Below, one piece after another: positions 24,407-33,685 of a stretch of 64,000 nucleotides of DNA. Source of the DNA: WHSW01 sp963781265. GTDB taxonomy: Bacteria; Actinomycetota; Thermoleophilia; Solirubrobacterales; 70-9. Position 1 is the stretch's first letter, and each line of letters opens with the position of its first letter. Below the pieces are notes generated by a model. It was not told where the DNA came from, did not search any database, and saw only the letters and a program-made list of their open reading frames with translations. The stretch is taken from positions 744,001-808,000 of the forward strand of contig CAWAFH010000018.1 in NCBI GenBank assembly GCA_963781265.1. Reading direction: 5' to 3'. The position numbers and the translations under genes are program-made.

Positions 24407-25765
24407 ATGCCTGATCAGCCCCAGCGCCCGCAGACGCCCGGCGACGTGATCGCAGCCGTGCGCCAGCACGACGTGCGCTTCATCCGCCTCTGGTTCACCG
24501 ACGTGCTCGGCCAGCTGAAGTCGTTCTCGATCAACTCGTCCGAGCTCGAGGATGCGTTCGAGGGCGGGATGGGCTTCGACGGCTCGTCGATCACCGGGTT
24601 CAACCCGATCGAGGAGTCGGACATGATCGCCATGCCCGACCCGTCGAGCTTCGCGGTCATCCCCTGGCGACCCTCGGAGAACGCGACCGGGCGGATGTTC
24701 TGCGACGTCCAGATCCCGGGCGGCGAGCCGTACGAGGGTGACCCGCGGTGGATCCTGCGCCGGGCGCTCAAGCGGGCCGAGGAGATGGGCTTCGACGCCT
24801 ACAACATCGGTCCCGAGCTCGAGTTCTTCTACTTCAAGGACTCGCGCACCGGCGGGGCTCCGCCGGAGGTCGTCGACGAGGGCGGCTACTTCGACCTGAC
24901 CACGCTCGACGCCGGCTCCGACGTGCGCCGCGAGACGATCTTGGCCCTCGAGCAACTCGGCATCCATGTCGAGTACGCCCACCACGAGGTCGGGCCTTCC
25001 CAGCACGAGGTCGACATGCGTTACAAGGACGCGCTCGCGATGTCGGACGACTGCATGACGTACCGGATCACGGTGAAGGAGTACGCGATGAAGTACGGCA
25101 TGCACGCGACCTTCATGCCGAAGCCGCTGTTCGGCGAGAACGGCTCCGGGATGCACGTCCACCAGTCGCTGTCGGCCGATGGGCGCAACGCCTTCTACGA
25201 CGCCGACGACCAGTACTTCCTCTCCGATACCGCGAAGGCGTTCATCGCCGGCCAGCTGCGCCACGCGCGCGAGATCGCGCCGCTGTTCGCCCAGTGGGTG
25301 AATTCCTACAAGCGGCTGGTGCCCGGCTACGAGGCTCCCGTCTACCTCGCGTGGTCGCGGCGCAACCGGTCGGCGCTGATCCGGGTGCCGCTCTATCACC
25401 CGGGCAAGGAGCAGGCGACGCGCGCCGAGCTGCGCTGCCCGGACCCGAGCGCCAACCCGTACCTCTGCTTCGCCGGCATGCTGCACGCGGGCCTGGAGGG
25501 GATCGAGCAGGGCTACGAGCTGCCCGAGCCGATGGAGCAGAACCTCTACCACCTGACGCCCGAGGAGCGCGCCCAGCGCGGGATCGAGCAGCTGCCCGAG
25601 ACGCTCGGCGAGGCGATCGAGATCGCCGCCGAGTCCGAGCTCGTGCTGCGGATCCTCGGCGAGCACACCTTCAAGCGCTTCATCGAGATCAAGCGCGAGG
25701 AATGGGAGGAGTACCGCGTTCAGGTCACTCCCTGGGAGCTCGACCGCTTCCTCTCGATCCTGTAG
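24407..25765 (+). CDS. glnA: Glutamine synthetase, type I
   Basis: 452 residues, near the size of the GSI-alpha group. It makes glutamine from glutamate, ammonia and ATP. Visible motifs are the N-terminal Asp-loop (GFDGSSITGF), the Glu-rich metal site (GPELEFFYF), HEVGPSQHEVD, the ATP/glutamate site (PLFGENGSGMHVHQSL), and the glutamate flap (NSYKRLVPGYEAP). NLYHLTPEE holds the Tyr that is adenylylated in GSI-beta enzymes, but the 25-residue GSI-beta insertion appears absent. It is a single gene with its own upstream region. Confidence 0.95.
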   Translation: MPDQPQRPQTPGDVIAAVRQHDVRFIRLWFTDVLGQLKSFSINSSELEDAFEGGMGFDGSSITGFNPIEESDMIAMPDPSSFAVIPWRPSENATGRMFCDVQIPGGEPYEGDPRWILRRALKRAEEMGFDAYNIGPELEFFYFKDSRTGGAPPEVVDEGGYFDLTTLDAGSDVRRETILALEQLGIHVEYAHHEVGPSQHEVDMRYKDALAMSDDCMTYRITVKEYAMKYGMHATFMPKPLFGENGSGMHVHQSLSADGRNAFYDADDQYFLSDTAKAFIAGQLRHAREIAPLFAQWVNSYKRLVPGYEAPVYLAWSRRNRSALIRVPLYHPGKEQATRAELRCPDPSANPYLCFAGMLHAGLEGIEQGYELPEPMEQNLYHLTPEERAQRGIEQLPETLGEAIEIAAESELVLRILGEHTFKRFIEIKREEWEEYRVQVTPWELDRFLSIL

Positions 25766-25815
25766 GACGTCCAGGCGCCTAAAGGGCCGTCCTCGGCGGC
25801 CGATTACATACCCGG

Positions 25816-27198
25816 ATGGCAGGAAAGCCCGGGAATCACCATCACGGGGGTGCCGATCTACCCGTCTATCACGGGAAGTTCGGCGAGCGCGAGGCCTCGC
25901 GCCTGCTGTGGCGCGCGGGCTTCGGCCCGAAGCCCGGGGAGGCCGCGAAGCTCGCCCGGCGCTTCAACCTCAAGGGCGCCGTCCACTCGCTGACCCGGCC
26001 GAAGGGCAAGGAGCGGCTCAAGGGCCCGGCCCCGGTCGACGGCGACGGCCTGCCGCTGGCCCCGTTCGACGCCTACGGCCACGACCTGCTCTGGTGGCTC
26101 GACCGGATGGTCCGCACCAACCACCCGCTGGTCGAGCGGATGGCGTTGATCTGGCACGACTGGTTCGCGACCGCCGACGTCAACTCACAGCAGCTCTCGA
26201 TCGAGCAGGCGCAGCTGTTCGAGCGCCGCTGGATGAGCCCGTTCCCGGAGCTGCTCCTGGACGTGACCACGAACCCGGCGATGCTGATCTGGCTCTCGGG
26301 GCTCGACAACACGCGCCGCGCTCCGAACGAGAACTACGCCCGGGAAATGATGGAGCTGTTCACGCTCGGCGCGTCCGACGACTCCGGCTTCCCGTATTCC
26401 GAGGACGACGTCCGCGAGCAGGCCCGCGCCCTGACCGGCTGGGACGCGGACTGGGAGGACGACGTCGGCTACGTCAACTTCCACTTCGACCCGAGGCGCC
26501 ACGACACCGGCTCGAAGACGATCTTCGGCCAGAGCGGCAACTTCGACTGGACGGACTCCTGCCGGCTCTGCATCAAGCACTCGGCCCACAAGACCTTCTT
26601 CGTCAAGAAGCTGTGGAGCTACTTCATCCCCGTGCCGCCCAACGCGAAGACGCGCAAGGCGCTCGAGCGCCTCTACGTGAAGAGCGACTACGCCGTCCGC
26701 CCGCTGGTCGAGGCGATCCTCATGCACCCGACCTTCTACCGCGGCCCGGCGATGGTGAAGCCGCCCGCCGTCTTCATCGCCGGCCTGTTGCGGTCTCGCC
26801 GCCGCGGCGTCCAGAGCGACTGGTCGTGGATGTCCGACCTCGCCGGGCAGCGGCTCTTCAGGCCGCCGAACGTCGCCGGTTGGGACGACGACCGCTGGCT
26901 CGACACCTCAACCTTCCGCGGCCGCTGGATCGCGGCCAACGAGATCGCCGGCTACGACGTGATCGACGACGAGACCGCCTACAGCGCGACCGAGAGCTCG
27001 AAGCAGGCCGTCCGCCAGGCGCTGCGCTTCTGGGGTGATCCCGGGGTCAGCGCCACGACGCGCAAGACGCTGGAGCGCTACGCGGGGGCCGTGGCCGCCT
27101 CGGCGACCGCCGACTGGCAGCAGGACACGTTCCGCCTCCTGCGCCAGAACGCGCTGCGCATGCTGATCGCCACCTCACCCGAGATGCAGAGCTGCTGA
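25816..27198 (+). CDS. DUF1800 family protein
   Basis: 460 residues. The family pattern is clear: the opening LLWRAGFGPKPGEAAKLA, then WWLDRMVRTNHPLVERMALIW, a His/Asp-rich WHDWFAT, NENYAREMMELFTLG and REQARALTGW. The FRPPNVAGWDDDRWL segment near 350 is also characteristic. The biochemical role of DUF1800 is not established; it is almost always next to a DUF1501 protein, as here (10-bp gap). No classical signal peptide is seen. Confidence 0.88.
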   Translation: MAGKPGNHHHGGADLPVYHGKFGEREASRLLWRAGFGPKPGEAAKLARRFNLKGAVHSLTRPKGKERLKGPAPVDGDGLPLAPFDAYGHDLLWWLDRMVRTNHPLVERMALIWHDWFATADVNSQQLSIEQAQLFERRWMSPFPELLLDVTTNPAMLIWLSGLDNTRRAPNENYAREMMELFTLGASDDSGFPYSEDDVREQARALTGWDADWEDDVGYVNFHFDPRRHDTGSKTIFGQSGNFDWTDSCRLCIKHSAHKTFFVKKLWSYFIPVPPNAKTRKALERLYVKSDYAVRPLVEAILMHPTFYRGPAMVKPPAVFIAGLLRSRRRGVQSDWSWMSDLAGQRLFRPPNVAGWDDDRWLDTSTFRGRWIAANEIAGYDVIDDETAYSATESSKQAVRQALRFWGDPGVSATTRKTLERYAGAVAASATADWQQDTFRLLRQNALRMLIATSPEMQSC

Positions 27199-27208
27199 GG
27201 AGGACGCG

Positions 27209-28579
27209 ATGGGCTGCAACCACTGCGAGGAGTTCAGCCGGGCCCACCTGGTCCGTCGCGCCGTTGCCGAGGCGGGCCGCGGGCTGCCCTCGATCGAGCC
27301 CGGGATGCCGGCTCCGGCGGGCACCGGGCTCAACCGGCGCTCGTTCCTGCTGCGCTCGAGCGCCGCGATGCTCTCCGTGTACGGCGCCTCCAAGCTTCGC
27401 ATCGGCGACCTCGAGGCCGGGATCGCGAAGGCGGCCGGGAGCAGCGACCGGGTCCTCGTCTCGATCTTCCTCGACGGCGGCATCGACTCGCTCTCGGTGC
27501 TCTCGCCGACCTCCGATCCCACGTACCGCTCGCTGCGCCCGAACCTGGCGCTGCCGGTCGATGCCGGCACCGCGTTCACCGAGGACCCGCGGCTGCGCTG
27601 GAACCCCGCCGCCTCGGCCTTCGACGACCTGCACCGCGCCGGCAAGATGAGCGTCGCGCCGGCGATCGGATACTCGAGCCCCGACCAGTCCCACTTCACC
27701 TCCCGCCACTACTGGGAGGTCGGCGGCCTGTTCCCGAACGAGGTCACCGGCTGGATGGGGCGCCTGCTCGATCAGATCGGGACGGTCGACAACCCACTTC
27801 AGGGCCTTTCGCTGGACGGGTCGCTCTCGCCGGCGCTCGCCACCGGCTCGGTTCCGGTGGCGGCGATCAACGGGCCGTCCTACGACCTCTGGGCGCAGGG
27901 CGTGTGGGGCCAGCCCGAGGATCTGATGTTCGGCGCGATCGCCGAGCTCGGCCGCACCAGCGCGCGCTCGAAGGACGCCGGGATGCGGACCGCGGGCGGC
28001 GCGGCAGCGCAGGCGATGCAGCTGAAGGCGCAGCTGGAGCCGTTCTCCGGCGAGGAGATCACGCCGCCGGTCAGCTATCCGACCGGTGACGGCGACTGGT
28101 TCGGCGAGAGCCTGTCCGCGCTCGCGGCGATGCTCGGCTCCGGGCTTCCGATCCGCTGCGCGGCGCTCTCGGCCCCCGGCTCCTACGACACCCACGACAA
28201 CCAGGCCGAGAGCTTCGACGCCGACGTCAAGATCACCACCGACTCGATCGCCGCCTTCCAGGCCGATCTCGAGGCGCGCGGGCTCGCCGATCGGGTGGTC
28301 ACGCTGGTCTGGTCCGAGTTCGGCCGCCGCCCGGAGGAAAACGACTCGGGAACCGATCACGGCGCCGGCGGCGCCGCCTACGTGATCGGCACCCAGGTCA
28401 AGGGCCAGATGATCGGCGAGTTCCCGGGCCTGGATCAGCTCGATTCCGACGACAACCTGCGCGCCACCTCGGATTTCCGCGGCGTCTACTGCTCGCTGAT
28501 CGAGCAGTGGTTCGGCGTCGACGCGGGCGCCGTGATCCCGGATGCCGCCGGCTTCGGCCGTGCGGCGTTGATCGGGTGA
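27209..28579 (+). CDS. DUF1501 family protein with Tat signal
   Basis: 456 residues. The N-terminus has CNHC (residues 3-6) and then a twin-arginine signal, LNRRSFLLRSSAAMLSVYGA (about 42-61), so it should be exported folded. The sulfatase/alkaline-phosphatase-like core has SIFLDGGIDSLSVL, SYDTHDNQAE and VTLVWSEFGRRPEEN, with His/Asp/Glu metal-type residues and TDHGAGG. It pairs with the DUF1800 protein. Catalysis is not known. Its stop overlaps the GTG of the cupredoxin gene. Confidence 0.88.
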   Translation: MGCNHCEEFSRAHLVRRAVAEAGRGLPSIEPGMPAPAGTGLNRRSFLLRSSAAMLSVYGASKLRIGDLEAGIAKAAGSSDRVLVSIFLDGGIDSLSVLSPTSDPTYRSLRPNLALPVDAGTAFTEDPRLRWNPAASAFDDLHRAGKMSVAPAIGYSSPDQSHFTSRHYWEVGGLFPNEVTGWMGRLLDQIGTVDNPLQGLSLDGSLSPALATGSVPVAAINGPSYDLWAQGVWGQPEDLMFGAIAELGRTSARSKDAGMRTAGGAAAQAMQLKAQLEPFSGEEITPPVSYPTGDGDWFGESLSALAAMLGSGLPIRCAALSAPGSYDTHDNQAESFDADVKITTDSIAAFQADLEARGLADRVVTLVWSEFGRRPEENDSGTDHGAGGAAYVIGTQVKGQMIGEFPGLDQLDSDDNLRATSDFRGVYCSLIEQWFGVDAGAVIPDAAGFGRAALIG

Positions 28580-28971
28580 GGCGCGGCGCGCTGGCGCTGG
28601 CCGGGGCGGCGCTGGCGCTGGCGGCGCCCGCCGCGTTCGCCGCGAAGCCGGCCCCGGCGCCCGAGCGCGTCCAGGTTCAGGGGTCGGAGTACGACCTGAT
28701 CCTCTCGAAGGCGAAGCTCGCCCCGGGCCGGGCCATCGTCCAGTTCGTGAATGCCGGCGAGGACGCCCACGACCTCCAGCTGCAGCGCCTCGATTCGTCA
28801 GGGGTTCAGGTCGGCCCGGTGGCCGGCGCGGGCGAGGTCGAGCCCGGCGAGTACTCGAACATCGACACCCGCCTGAAGAAGCGCTCGCGCTACGTGCTCT
28901 GGTGCTCGCTGAAGGAGCACCGCCAGCTCGGCATGGAGGCGACGATCCGGACCCGCAAGCACCGCCGCTGA
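28576..28971 (+). CDS. Secreted cupredoxin-like (type 1 copper) protein
   Basis: 131 residues from the GTG at 28576 (overlap GTGA with the DUF1501 gene). A signal peptide (ALALAGAALALAAPAAFA) is followed by a small beta domain. Candidate copper ligands are present in the right order: His in GEDAHDLQL, then Cys, His and Met in LWCSLKEHRQLGM. This is the C-x4-H-x4-M type spacing of plastocyanin/azurin-like proteins. It probably carries electrons or copper outside the membrane, perhaps for the DUF1800/DUF1501 partners. Confidence 0.75.
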   Translation: MRRGALALAGAALALAAPAAFAAKPAPAPERVQVQGSEYDLILSKAKLAPGRAIVQFVNAGEDAHDLQLQRLDSSGVQVGPVAGAGEVEPGEYSNIDTRLKKRSRYVLWCSLKEHRQLGMEATIRTRKHRR

Positions 28972-29012
28972 GGGTCGCGCTTCACCGCTGTCAGGCGGGA
29001 TAATGGCCCAGC

Positions 29013-29411
29013 ATGTCGCAGGCGAACGTCGACGTTGTGCGAACCATGGTCGAAGCCTTCAACCGCGGCGACCTGGCCGCCGTGACCGCCGCGTTCGCCG
29101 AGGATTGCCGCGTCGACGAGCCTCCCGAGATGCCCGATCAGCCCGCAGGCGGCTACCGCGGACGGGACGGCATCGGCGAGTGGATGATGAACCTGCGGGA
29201 CCTGCTCGGAATCCGGTTCGAGCCGATCGGTCTCGAGGCCAGAGGCGACGTCGTCGTCTCCGAACTGGTCGGGCGCGGACTCGGGCAGGCGAGCGGGGCG
29301 CCGGTCGAATGGACTACCTTCGTCGTGATCGAAGTGCGCGACGGGAAGATCGTCCGGGTTCGCGCTTTTCTCAGCCGCGAGCAAGCGCTCGCCGCCGCCT
29401 CCTCCGCCTAG
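29013..29411 (+). CDS. SnoaL/NTF2-like protein
   Basis: 132 residues beginning MSQANVDVVRTMVEAFNRGD, the standard opening of this family, with FAEDCRVDEP, GRDGIGEWMMNL and the closing VRVRAFLSREQALAAA. NTF2-like cones bind small hydrophobic ligands and sometimes isomerise or hydrolyse them. Many copies occur in such genomes and substrates are rarely known. It is convergent with another family member. Confidence 0.8.
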   Translation: MSQANVDVVRTMVEAFNRGDLAAVTAAFAEDCRVDEPPEMPDQPAGGYRGRDGIGEWMMNLRDLLGIRFEPIGLEARGDVVVSELVGRGLGQASGAPVEWTTFVVIEVRDGKIVRVRAFLSREQALAAASSA

Positions 29412-29442
29412 CGCTCGGCGCCCGGCGGGGTCATCGCTGAGC

Positions 29443-29973
29443 TCAGCGGTCGCGGAGTTTGCGCAGCGCGTCCGCGGCGGCCGTCTTCGCGTTGAAGGCG
29501 CCGGTCATCACGCGGTCCGCGGTCGAGCCCTGCGCCGGGAGCAGCCCGAGCTGCTGGGCGATGATCGCTCCGTTCGTGTACGCGTTGTTCTCGACGATCT
29601 GGCCGTCCTCGACCCGGAGCATGTCGCAGCCCTCCATCTCGATCGCGCCCCCGGTCGGGGCGAGGCCCTGGAAACGCCCCGGCCCGCGGAACGTCCCGGT
29701 CACCCGCCAGCGACAGGCGGCATTCTTGCCGCTTGCCGCGAGCTCGAGGATCTCGAACTTCCAGTCGGGGAAGGCGGCGAACTGGGAGTTGAAGAAGGCC
29801 TTGATCTCGGCCGGGCTCCGCATGTCGGCGATCCCGTGGATGTGGTCTCGCGATCCCGACTTCCACAGGGCGACCGCGGCGTCGAGGTCGCGCTCTGCGA
29901 TCGCCCCGAAGTACGCCTTGGCGATCTGGGCGGTGGTCTTCTTCGGCTTCTCTTTCTTGGTGTCGGTCGGCAT
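29443..29973 (-). CDS. SnoaL-like ester-cyclase family protein
   Basis: 176 residues. The N-terminus is Lys-rich (KKEKPKKTTAQIAKAYF), then the NTF2-like core has DAAVALWKSGSRDHIHG, IKAFFNSQFAAFPDWKFEI and FQGLAPTGGAIEMEG. The His/Asp pattern matches SnoaL-like polyketide cyclase relatives. The C-terminal extension (about 130-176) is unusual for the family. Substrate unknown. Confidence 0.75.
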   Translation of the reverse strand: MPTDTKKEKPKKTTAQIAKAYFGAIAERDLDAAVALWKSGSRDHIHGIADMRSPAEIKAFFNSQFAAFPDWKFEILELAASGKNAACRWRVTGTFRGPGRFQGLAPTGGAIEMEGCDMLRVEDGQIVENNAYTNGAIIAQQLGLLPAQGSTADRVMTGAFNAKTAAADALRKLRDR

Positions 29974-30053
29974 CGACCCGACTCTATTGATCGCGAGCCG
30001 CTCAGGTGTATCGTCGGCTGGTCGCGTCGCACGCGAAGCGGAAGGAGACCCCG

Positions 30054-30751
30054 GTGACCAGGGTGCTTACGGTTTGGCCGGCTTTGCCCTGATCCACGGT
30101 GCCTGGCACCAGAGCTCGTGCTGGGATGAGGTGGTCGGCTGCCTGCGAGCGCGCGGCCACGACGCCGTCGCCCCGGATCTCCCGCTCGACGATCCGGCGG
30201 CGGGGTTCGAGCAACGCGCTGCGCCGGCGGTCGAGGCGCTCGACGCGCTCGCCGACCCGGTGGTCGTCGTCGGCCATTCGATGGGATCGGCGTACGCGAC
30301 GCTCGCGGCGGCGGCGCATCCGGGGTCGGCGCTCGCTTATCTGTGCCCGAGGCTCGGCGGCTTCGACCCGCCGCCGGGGGCACCCCAGACCTTCAGGGAC
30401 GGCTTTCCGTTCCCTTCGGAGCGCCCGGACGGAACGAGCGCCTGGGATGCGCAGGCGGCGATCGATGCGATGTACGGCCGCCTGTCCCCGGCGGCCGCGC
30501 AGGCGTTGGCCGAGAACCTGGTGCCGATGGCGCAGCCGCCCGACCGGTACCCGCTCGCGGCGCCGCCGGCCATCCCGACGGCACTGATCTATGCCGCCGA
30601 CGACGAGATCTTCGAGCCCGATTGGGAGCGGTTCATGGCCCGCGAGCTGCTCGGGATCGAGCCGATCGAGATCCCCGGCGGCCATTTCCCGATGGCCGAG
30701 GATCCTGAGGGGCTCGCCGTCGTGCTCGAGGGCGCCGCGAGCCAGCTGTAA
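30054..30751 (+). CDS. Alpha/beta hydrolase; start region probably frameshifted
   Basis: The protein body reads GFALIHGAWHQSSCWDEVV, GHSMGSAYATLAAA with the nucleophile Ser, a late Asp in YAADDEIFEPDW and the His in GGHFPMAEDP. It belongs to the small esterase group that normally starts MxxxVLIHGAWH. A GTG at 30054 with an excellent AAGGAGACC site opens VTRVLT but runs into a stop after 12 codons. The family frame is one base off and has only a TTG at 30074. One missing base near 30060-30072 would join them. If no error exists, translation starts at the TTG and gives 225 residues. Confidence 0.75.
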
Positions 30752-30760
30752 CGGTCCGGG

Positions 30761-32746
30761 TCAGGCGTCGAGTGCCGCGGCGAGCGCTTCGGGCGCGGTG
30801 ACCGGTGCCCGGCACGCGAACCGCTCGCACACATAGGCCGCGGCGTGGCCATCGATCGCGGTGCGCTCGCGCAGCAGCTCGGGTCGCTCGGTGCCCTCGG
30901 CGCCACCGGCGAGGACCACGTGGGGCCGCAGCACCGAGCGCACGACCGCGGCGAGCTCGCCCAGATCGGCGCCGGCGTCGGGCCCGACCAGCGCGACCTC
31001 CTGCACGGCCGAGGTCTGGAAGTCGATCGCCAGCAGCAGGTGCGCGACCGCGTGCGGGTGGCGGGAGCCGACCCGGTGAAAGAGGGAGATCACGCCCTCC
31101 GCCTGCTCCTCGTAACGATGTTCGCCGGTCAGCGCAGCGAGTCGCAGGAGGCCGTACGCGGCGGCGGAGTTGCCCGAGGGGATCGGGTGGTCGTCGATGT
31201 CCTTGCGGCGCACGATCAGCTGCTCATGGTCGGCGGAGGTGGTGAAGAAGCCGCCGTTCTCGGGGTCGGCGAAGCGCTCGATCATCGCGTCCGCGGTCGC
31301 GCGGGCGGCGTCGAACCAGCGCGGCTCGAAGGTCGCCTCGTAGAGCGCCAGCAGCGCCTCGACCAGATAGGCGTGGTCCTCCAGATATGCATTCAGCTTC
31401 GCCTCGCCGCGGTTGAAGGTGCGCAGCAGCCGGCCATCGGCAGCTCGCATCGCGTCGAGCACGAACCCGGCGCAGGTGCGCGCCGCGTCGAGGTAGTCCG
31501 GCCGGTCGAGCACGGCGCCGGCGTCGGCGAGCGCGGCGATCGCGAGCGCGTTCCAGGAGAGGACGCGCTTGTCGTCGAGGCCGGGCCAGACACGCCGGGC
31601 GCGGGCGTCGTAGAGCGTCCGGCGCGCGTGATCGAGGCTCGGCGGCGCGGGGGCTTCGAGCCCACCCGGAAGGTGGAGGATGTTGGCGCCATCGAAGTTG
31701 CCCCGCTCGGTGACGCCGTAGTACTCGATCACGGGCTCGGCGTCGTCGCCGAGCAGCGCGCGAATCTCGGCCGGCGTCCAGACATAGAACTTGCCCTCGA
31801 CCCCTTCCGAGTCGGCGTCGAGCGCCGAGTAAAAGCCGCCCTCGTCGCCGCGCATCTCGGCCAGGATCCAGTCGAGGGTCCGCTCGCAGACCAGCCGCCA
31901 CCGCTCGTGGCCCAGCGCCTGGTAGCCGTGCAGGTAGGCGCGCGCGAGCAGGGCGTTGTCATAGAGCATCTTCTCGAAGTGGGGGACGAGCCAGCGATCG
32001 TCGACCGAGTAACGGGCGAAGCCGCCGCCGATCTGGTCGTTGATCCCGCCTGCCGCCATCCGGTCGAGGGTGAGCTCGACGATCTCGGTCTCGCCGCGCG
32101 CGAGCAGGAACTCGAGCGCGGAGGCGGGCGGGAACTTCGGCGCCCCGCCGAAGCCGCCGTTGCCCCGGTCGGCCGCCTGGCCGAGCGCCGCGACCGCTGC
32201 GTCGAGCAGGCCGGGGTCGGCGCTCTCCGCGGTGGGCTCGACCCGGCCGACGGCTGCGAGCTGGTCTCGGATCCGCGCCGCCGACTCACGGATCTGCTCT
32301 CGCTGGGTCGTCCACGACTGGACGATCGCCTCCATCACCATCGGGAAGCTCGGCATCCCGTGGCGAGGCTCGGGCGGGAAGTAGGTGCCGCCGTAGAACG
32401 GCACGCCCTCGGGATCGCAGAAGACCGTCAGCGGCCAGCCTCCCTGGCCGGTCATCCCCTGGACCGCCTCCATGTAGATCGCGTCGAGGTCGGGGCGCTC
32501 CTCGCGGTCGACCTTGACGCAGACGAAGTGATCGCCCATGTACCGGCCCACCGCGGGATCCTCGAACGATTCGCGCTCCATCACGTGGCACCAGTGACAG
32601 GACGAGTAGCCGATCGAGATCAGCAGCGGCCGGTCGAGCTCGCGGGCGCGCTCGAGCGCCGGCTCGCCCCACGCGTACCAGTCGACCGGGTTCTCCGCGT
32701 GCTGGAGCAGGTAGGGGCTCGTCTCGGCGGCGAGGCGGTTGGCCAT
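30761..32746 (-). CDS. DUF255 thioredoxin-domain protein (YyaL / SSP411 family)
   Basis: 661 residues. The N-terminal thioredoxin-like domain (about 1-165) opens NRLAAETSPYLLQHAENPVD and has the active-site SSCHWCHVMERESF. The rest is an (alpha/alpha)6-barrel resembling N-acylglucosamine epimerases, with GGFARYSVDDRWLVPHFEKM and GKFYVWTPAEI. The family is widespread; its substrate is unproven. Length and motif order match. It is convergent with the hydrolase gene. Confidence 0.9.
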   Translation of the reverse strand: MANRLAAETSPYLLQHAENPVDWYAWGEPALERARELDRPLLISIGYSSCHWCHVMERESFEDPAVGRYMGDHFVCVKVDREERPDLDAIYMEAVQGMTGQGGWPLTVFCDPEGVPFYGGTYFPPEPRHGMPSFPMVMEAIVQSWTTQREQIRESAARIRDQLAAVGRVEPTAESADPGLLDAAVAALGQAADRGNGGFGGAPKFPPASALEFLLARGETEIVELTLDRMAAGGINDQIGGGFARYSVDDRWLVPHFEKMLYDNALLARAYLHGYQALGHERWRLVCERTLDWILAEMRGDEGGFYSALDADSEGVEGKFYVWTPAEIRALLGDDAEPVIEYYGVTERGNFDGANILHLPGGLEAPAPPSLDHARRTLYDARARRVWPGLDDKRVLSWNALAIAALADAGAVLDRPDYLDAARTCAGFVLDAMRAADGRLLRTFNRGEAKLNAYLEDHAYLVEALLALYEATFEPRWFDAARATADAMIERFADPENGGFFTTSADHEQLIVRRKDIDDHPIPSGNSAAAYGLLRLAALTGEHRYEEQAEGVISLFHRVGSRHPHAVAHLLLAIDFQTSAVQEVALVGPDAGADLGELAAVVRSVLRPHVVLAGGAEGTERPELLRERTAIDGHAAAYVCERFACRAPVTAPEALAAALDA

Positions 32747-32756
32747 TGGCTCGAGG

Positions 32757-33035
32757 CTACCCGGGCGGCTGCGCCTGCTCGGCTCCCAGCTCCTTGGCGG
32801 CCTCGCCCAGCGCCGCGGTCGCCTCGCCGATGCCGGCGCCGGTCTCCTGCATGTAGAGCTTCGCGGCCCGGCGCGTCTCGCCGGCGCGAAGCAGCTCGCG
32901 AACCGCGTCCGAGACCGGCGGCGCGGAGCGGGCGTCGAGCTCCCAGTCGGCCGCCCCGGTCTGTTGGAACAGGACCGCCACCCGGCGCTCGAGCTCCTCG
33001 ACTCGGGCGCGCAGCTCGGAGACCTCGTCGCTCAT
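32757..33035 (-). CDS. Small protein with coiled coil and L7/L12-like C-terminus
   Basis: 92 residues. The first 25 form a coiled coil (SELRARVEELERRVAVLFQQ). The last half, LLRAGETRRAAKLYMQETGA followed by GIGEATAAL, resembles the ribosomal L7/L12 C-terminal fold repeated in small stand-alone proteins. It sits 4 bp downstream of the GST gene, same strand. No activity is implied. Confidence 0.65.
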   Translation of the reverse strand: MSDEVSELRARVEELERRVAVLFQQTGAADWELDARSAPPVSDAVRELLRAGETRRAAKLYMQETGAGIGEATAALGEAAKELGAEQAQPPG

Positions 33036-33039
33036 CCGC

Positions 33040-33654
33040 TCAGTATGCGCGCGGGAGTGCGCCGATGCGATCGATCCAGGCTCGCAGCCGCGGATGCGAG
33101 TCGCCGAGCGGCTGGTGATCGTCGAGGATCACGTGAAAGAGCTCGGTGTCGGCCGGGTCGCGGTGGGCGGCGTACTTGAGGAACGGGTAGGCGATGAAGT
33201 CGCCGGCCCCGAGCTCGCCAAGCAGGAAGTCGCCGCCACCGAGCAGGCCCTCGAAGAGGTCCAGCCGCGCCGCCATCTCGGCGCCGAGCTGCTCGATCAG
33301 GACGTCGTCGGGAGGATCGCGCTCGAGCTCGGCCTCGATCGCGTTCGGGGCGCGCTTGTACACGCGCTCGAACCACTCGATGAAGATCTCGACCCCGGCG
33401 CGGTGCGCGGCCTCGGCCGGAAACAGGGGCGGGTCGGGGGTACGGCGATCGAGGTGGCGCATGATGGCGACGGAGTCGTGGATCACCTCGCCCGCATCCT
33501 CGATCACCGGCACGAGGCGTTGGCCGCTGACCGACTCGACCGGGCGCCGGTTCGAGTACTCGATCAGGATCGACTGCGCCTCGATGCCCTTGTGGGCGAG
33601 CGCGAGGCCGACGCGCTCGCAGTTCGTCGACCATTCGGCGCGGTACAGCCGCAC
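33040..33654 (-). CDS. Glutathione S-transferase family protein
   Basis: 204 residues from the GTG at 33652-33654, chosen because GGAGG lies 8 bp upstream; a GTG at 33672 is possible. The thioredoxin-like N-domain has LYRAEWSTNCERVGLAL with a Cys at the usual active position, RLVPVIED with the cis-Pro, and HDSVAIMRHLD. The C-domain is helical (LGELGAGDFIAYPFLKY). Actinobacteria generally lack glutathione, so the thiol partner or role is uncertain. Confidence 0.8.
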   Translation of the reverse strand: MRLYRAEWSTNCERVGLALAHKGIEAQSILIEYSNRRPVESVSGQRLVPVIEDAGEVIHDSVAIMRHLDRRTPDPPLFPAEAAHRAGVEIFIEWFERVYKRAPNAIEAELERDPPDDVLIEQLGAEMAARLDLFEGLLGGGDFLLGELGAGDFIAYPFLKYAAHRDPADTELFHVILDDHQPLGDSHPRLRAWIDRIGALPRAY

Positions 33655-33685
33655 CGCGGGACCTCCCGCCACCTTGGGTCCGGCC

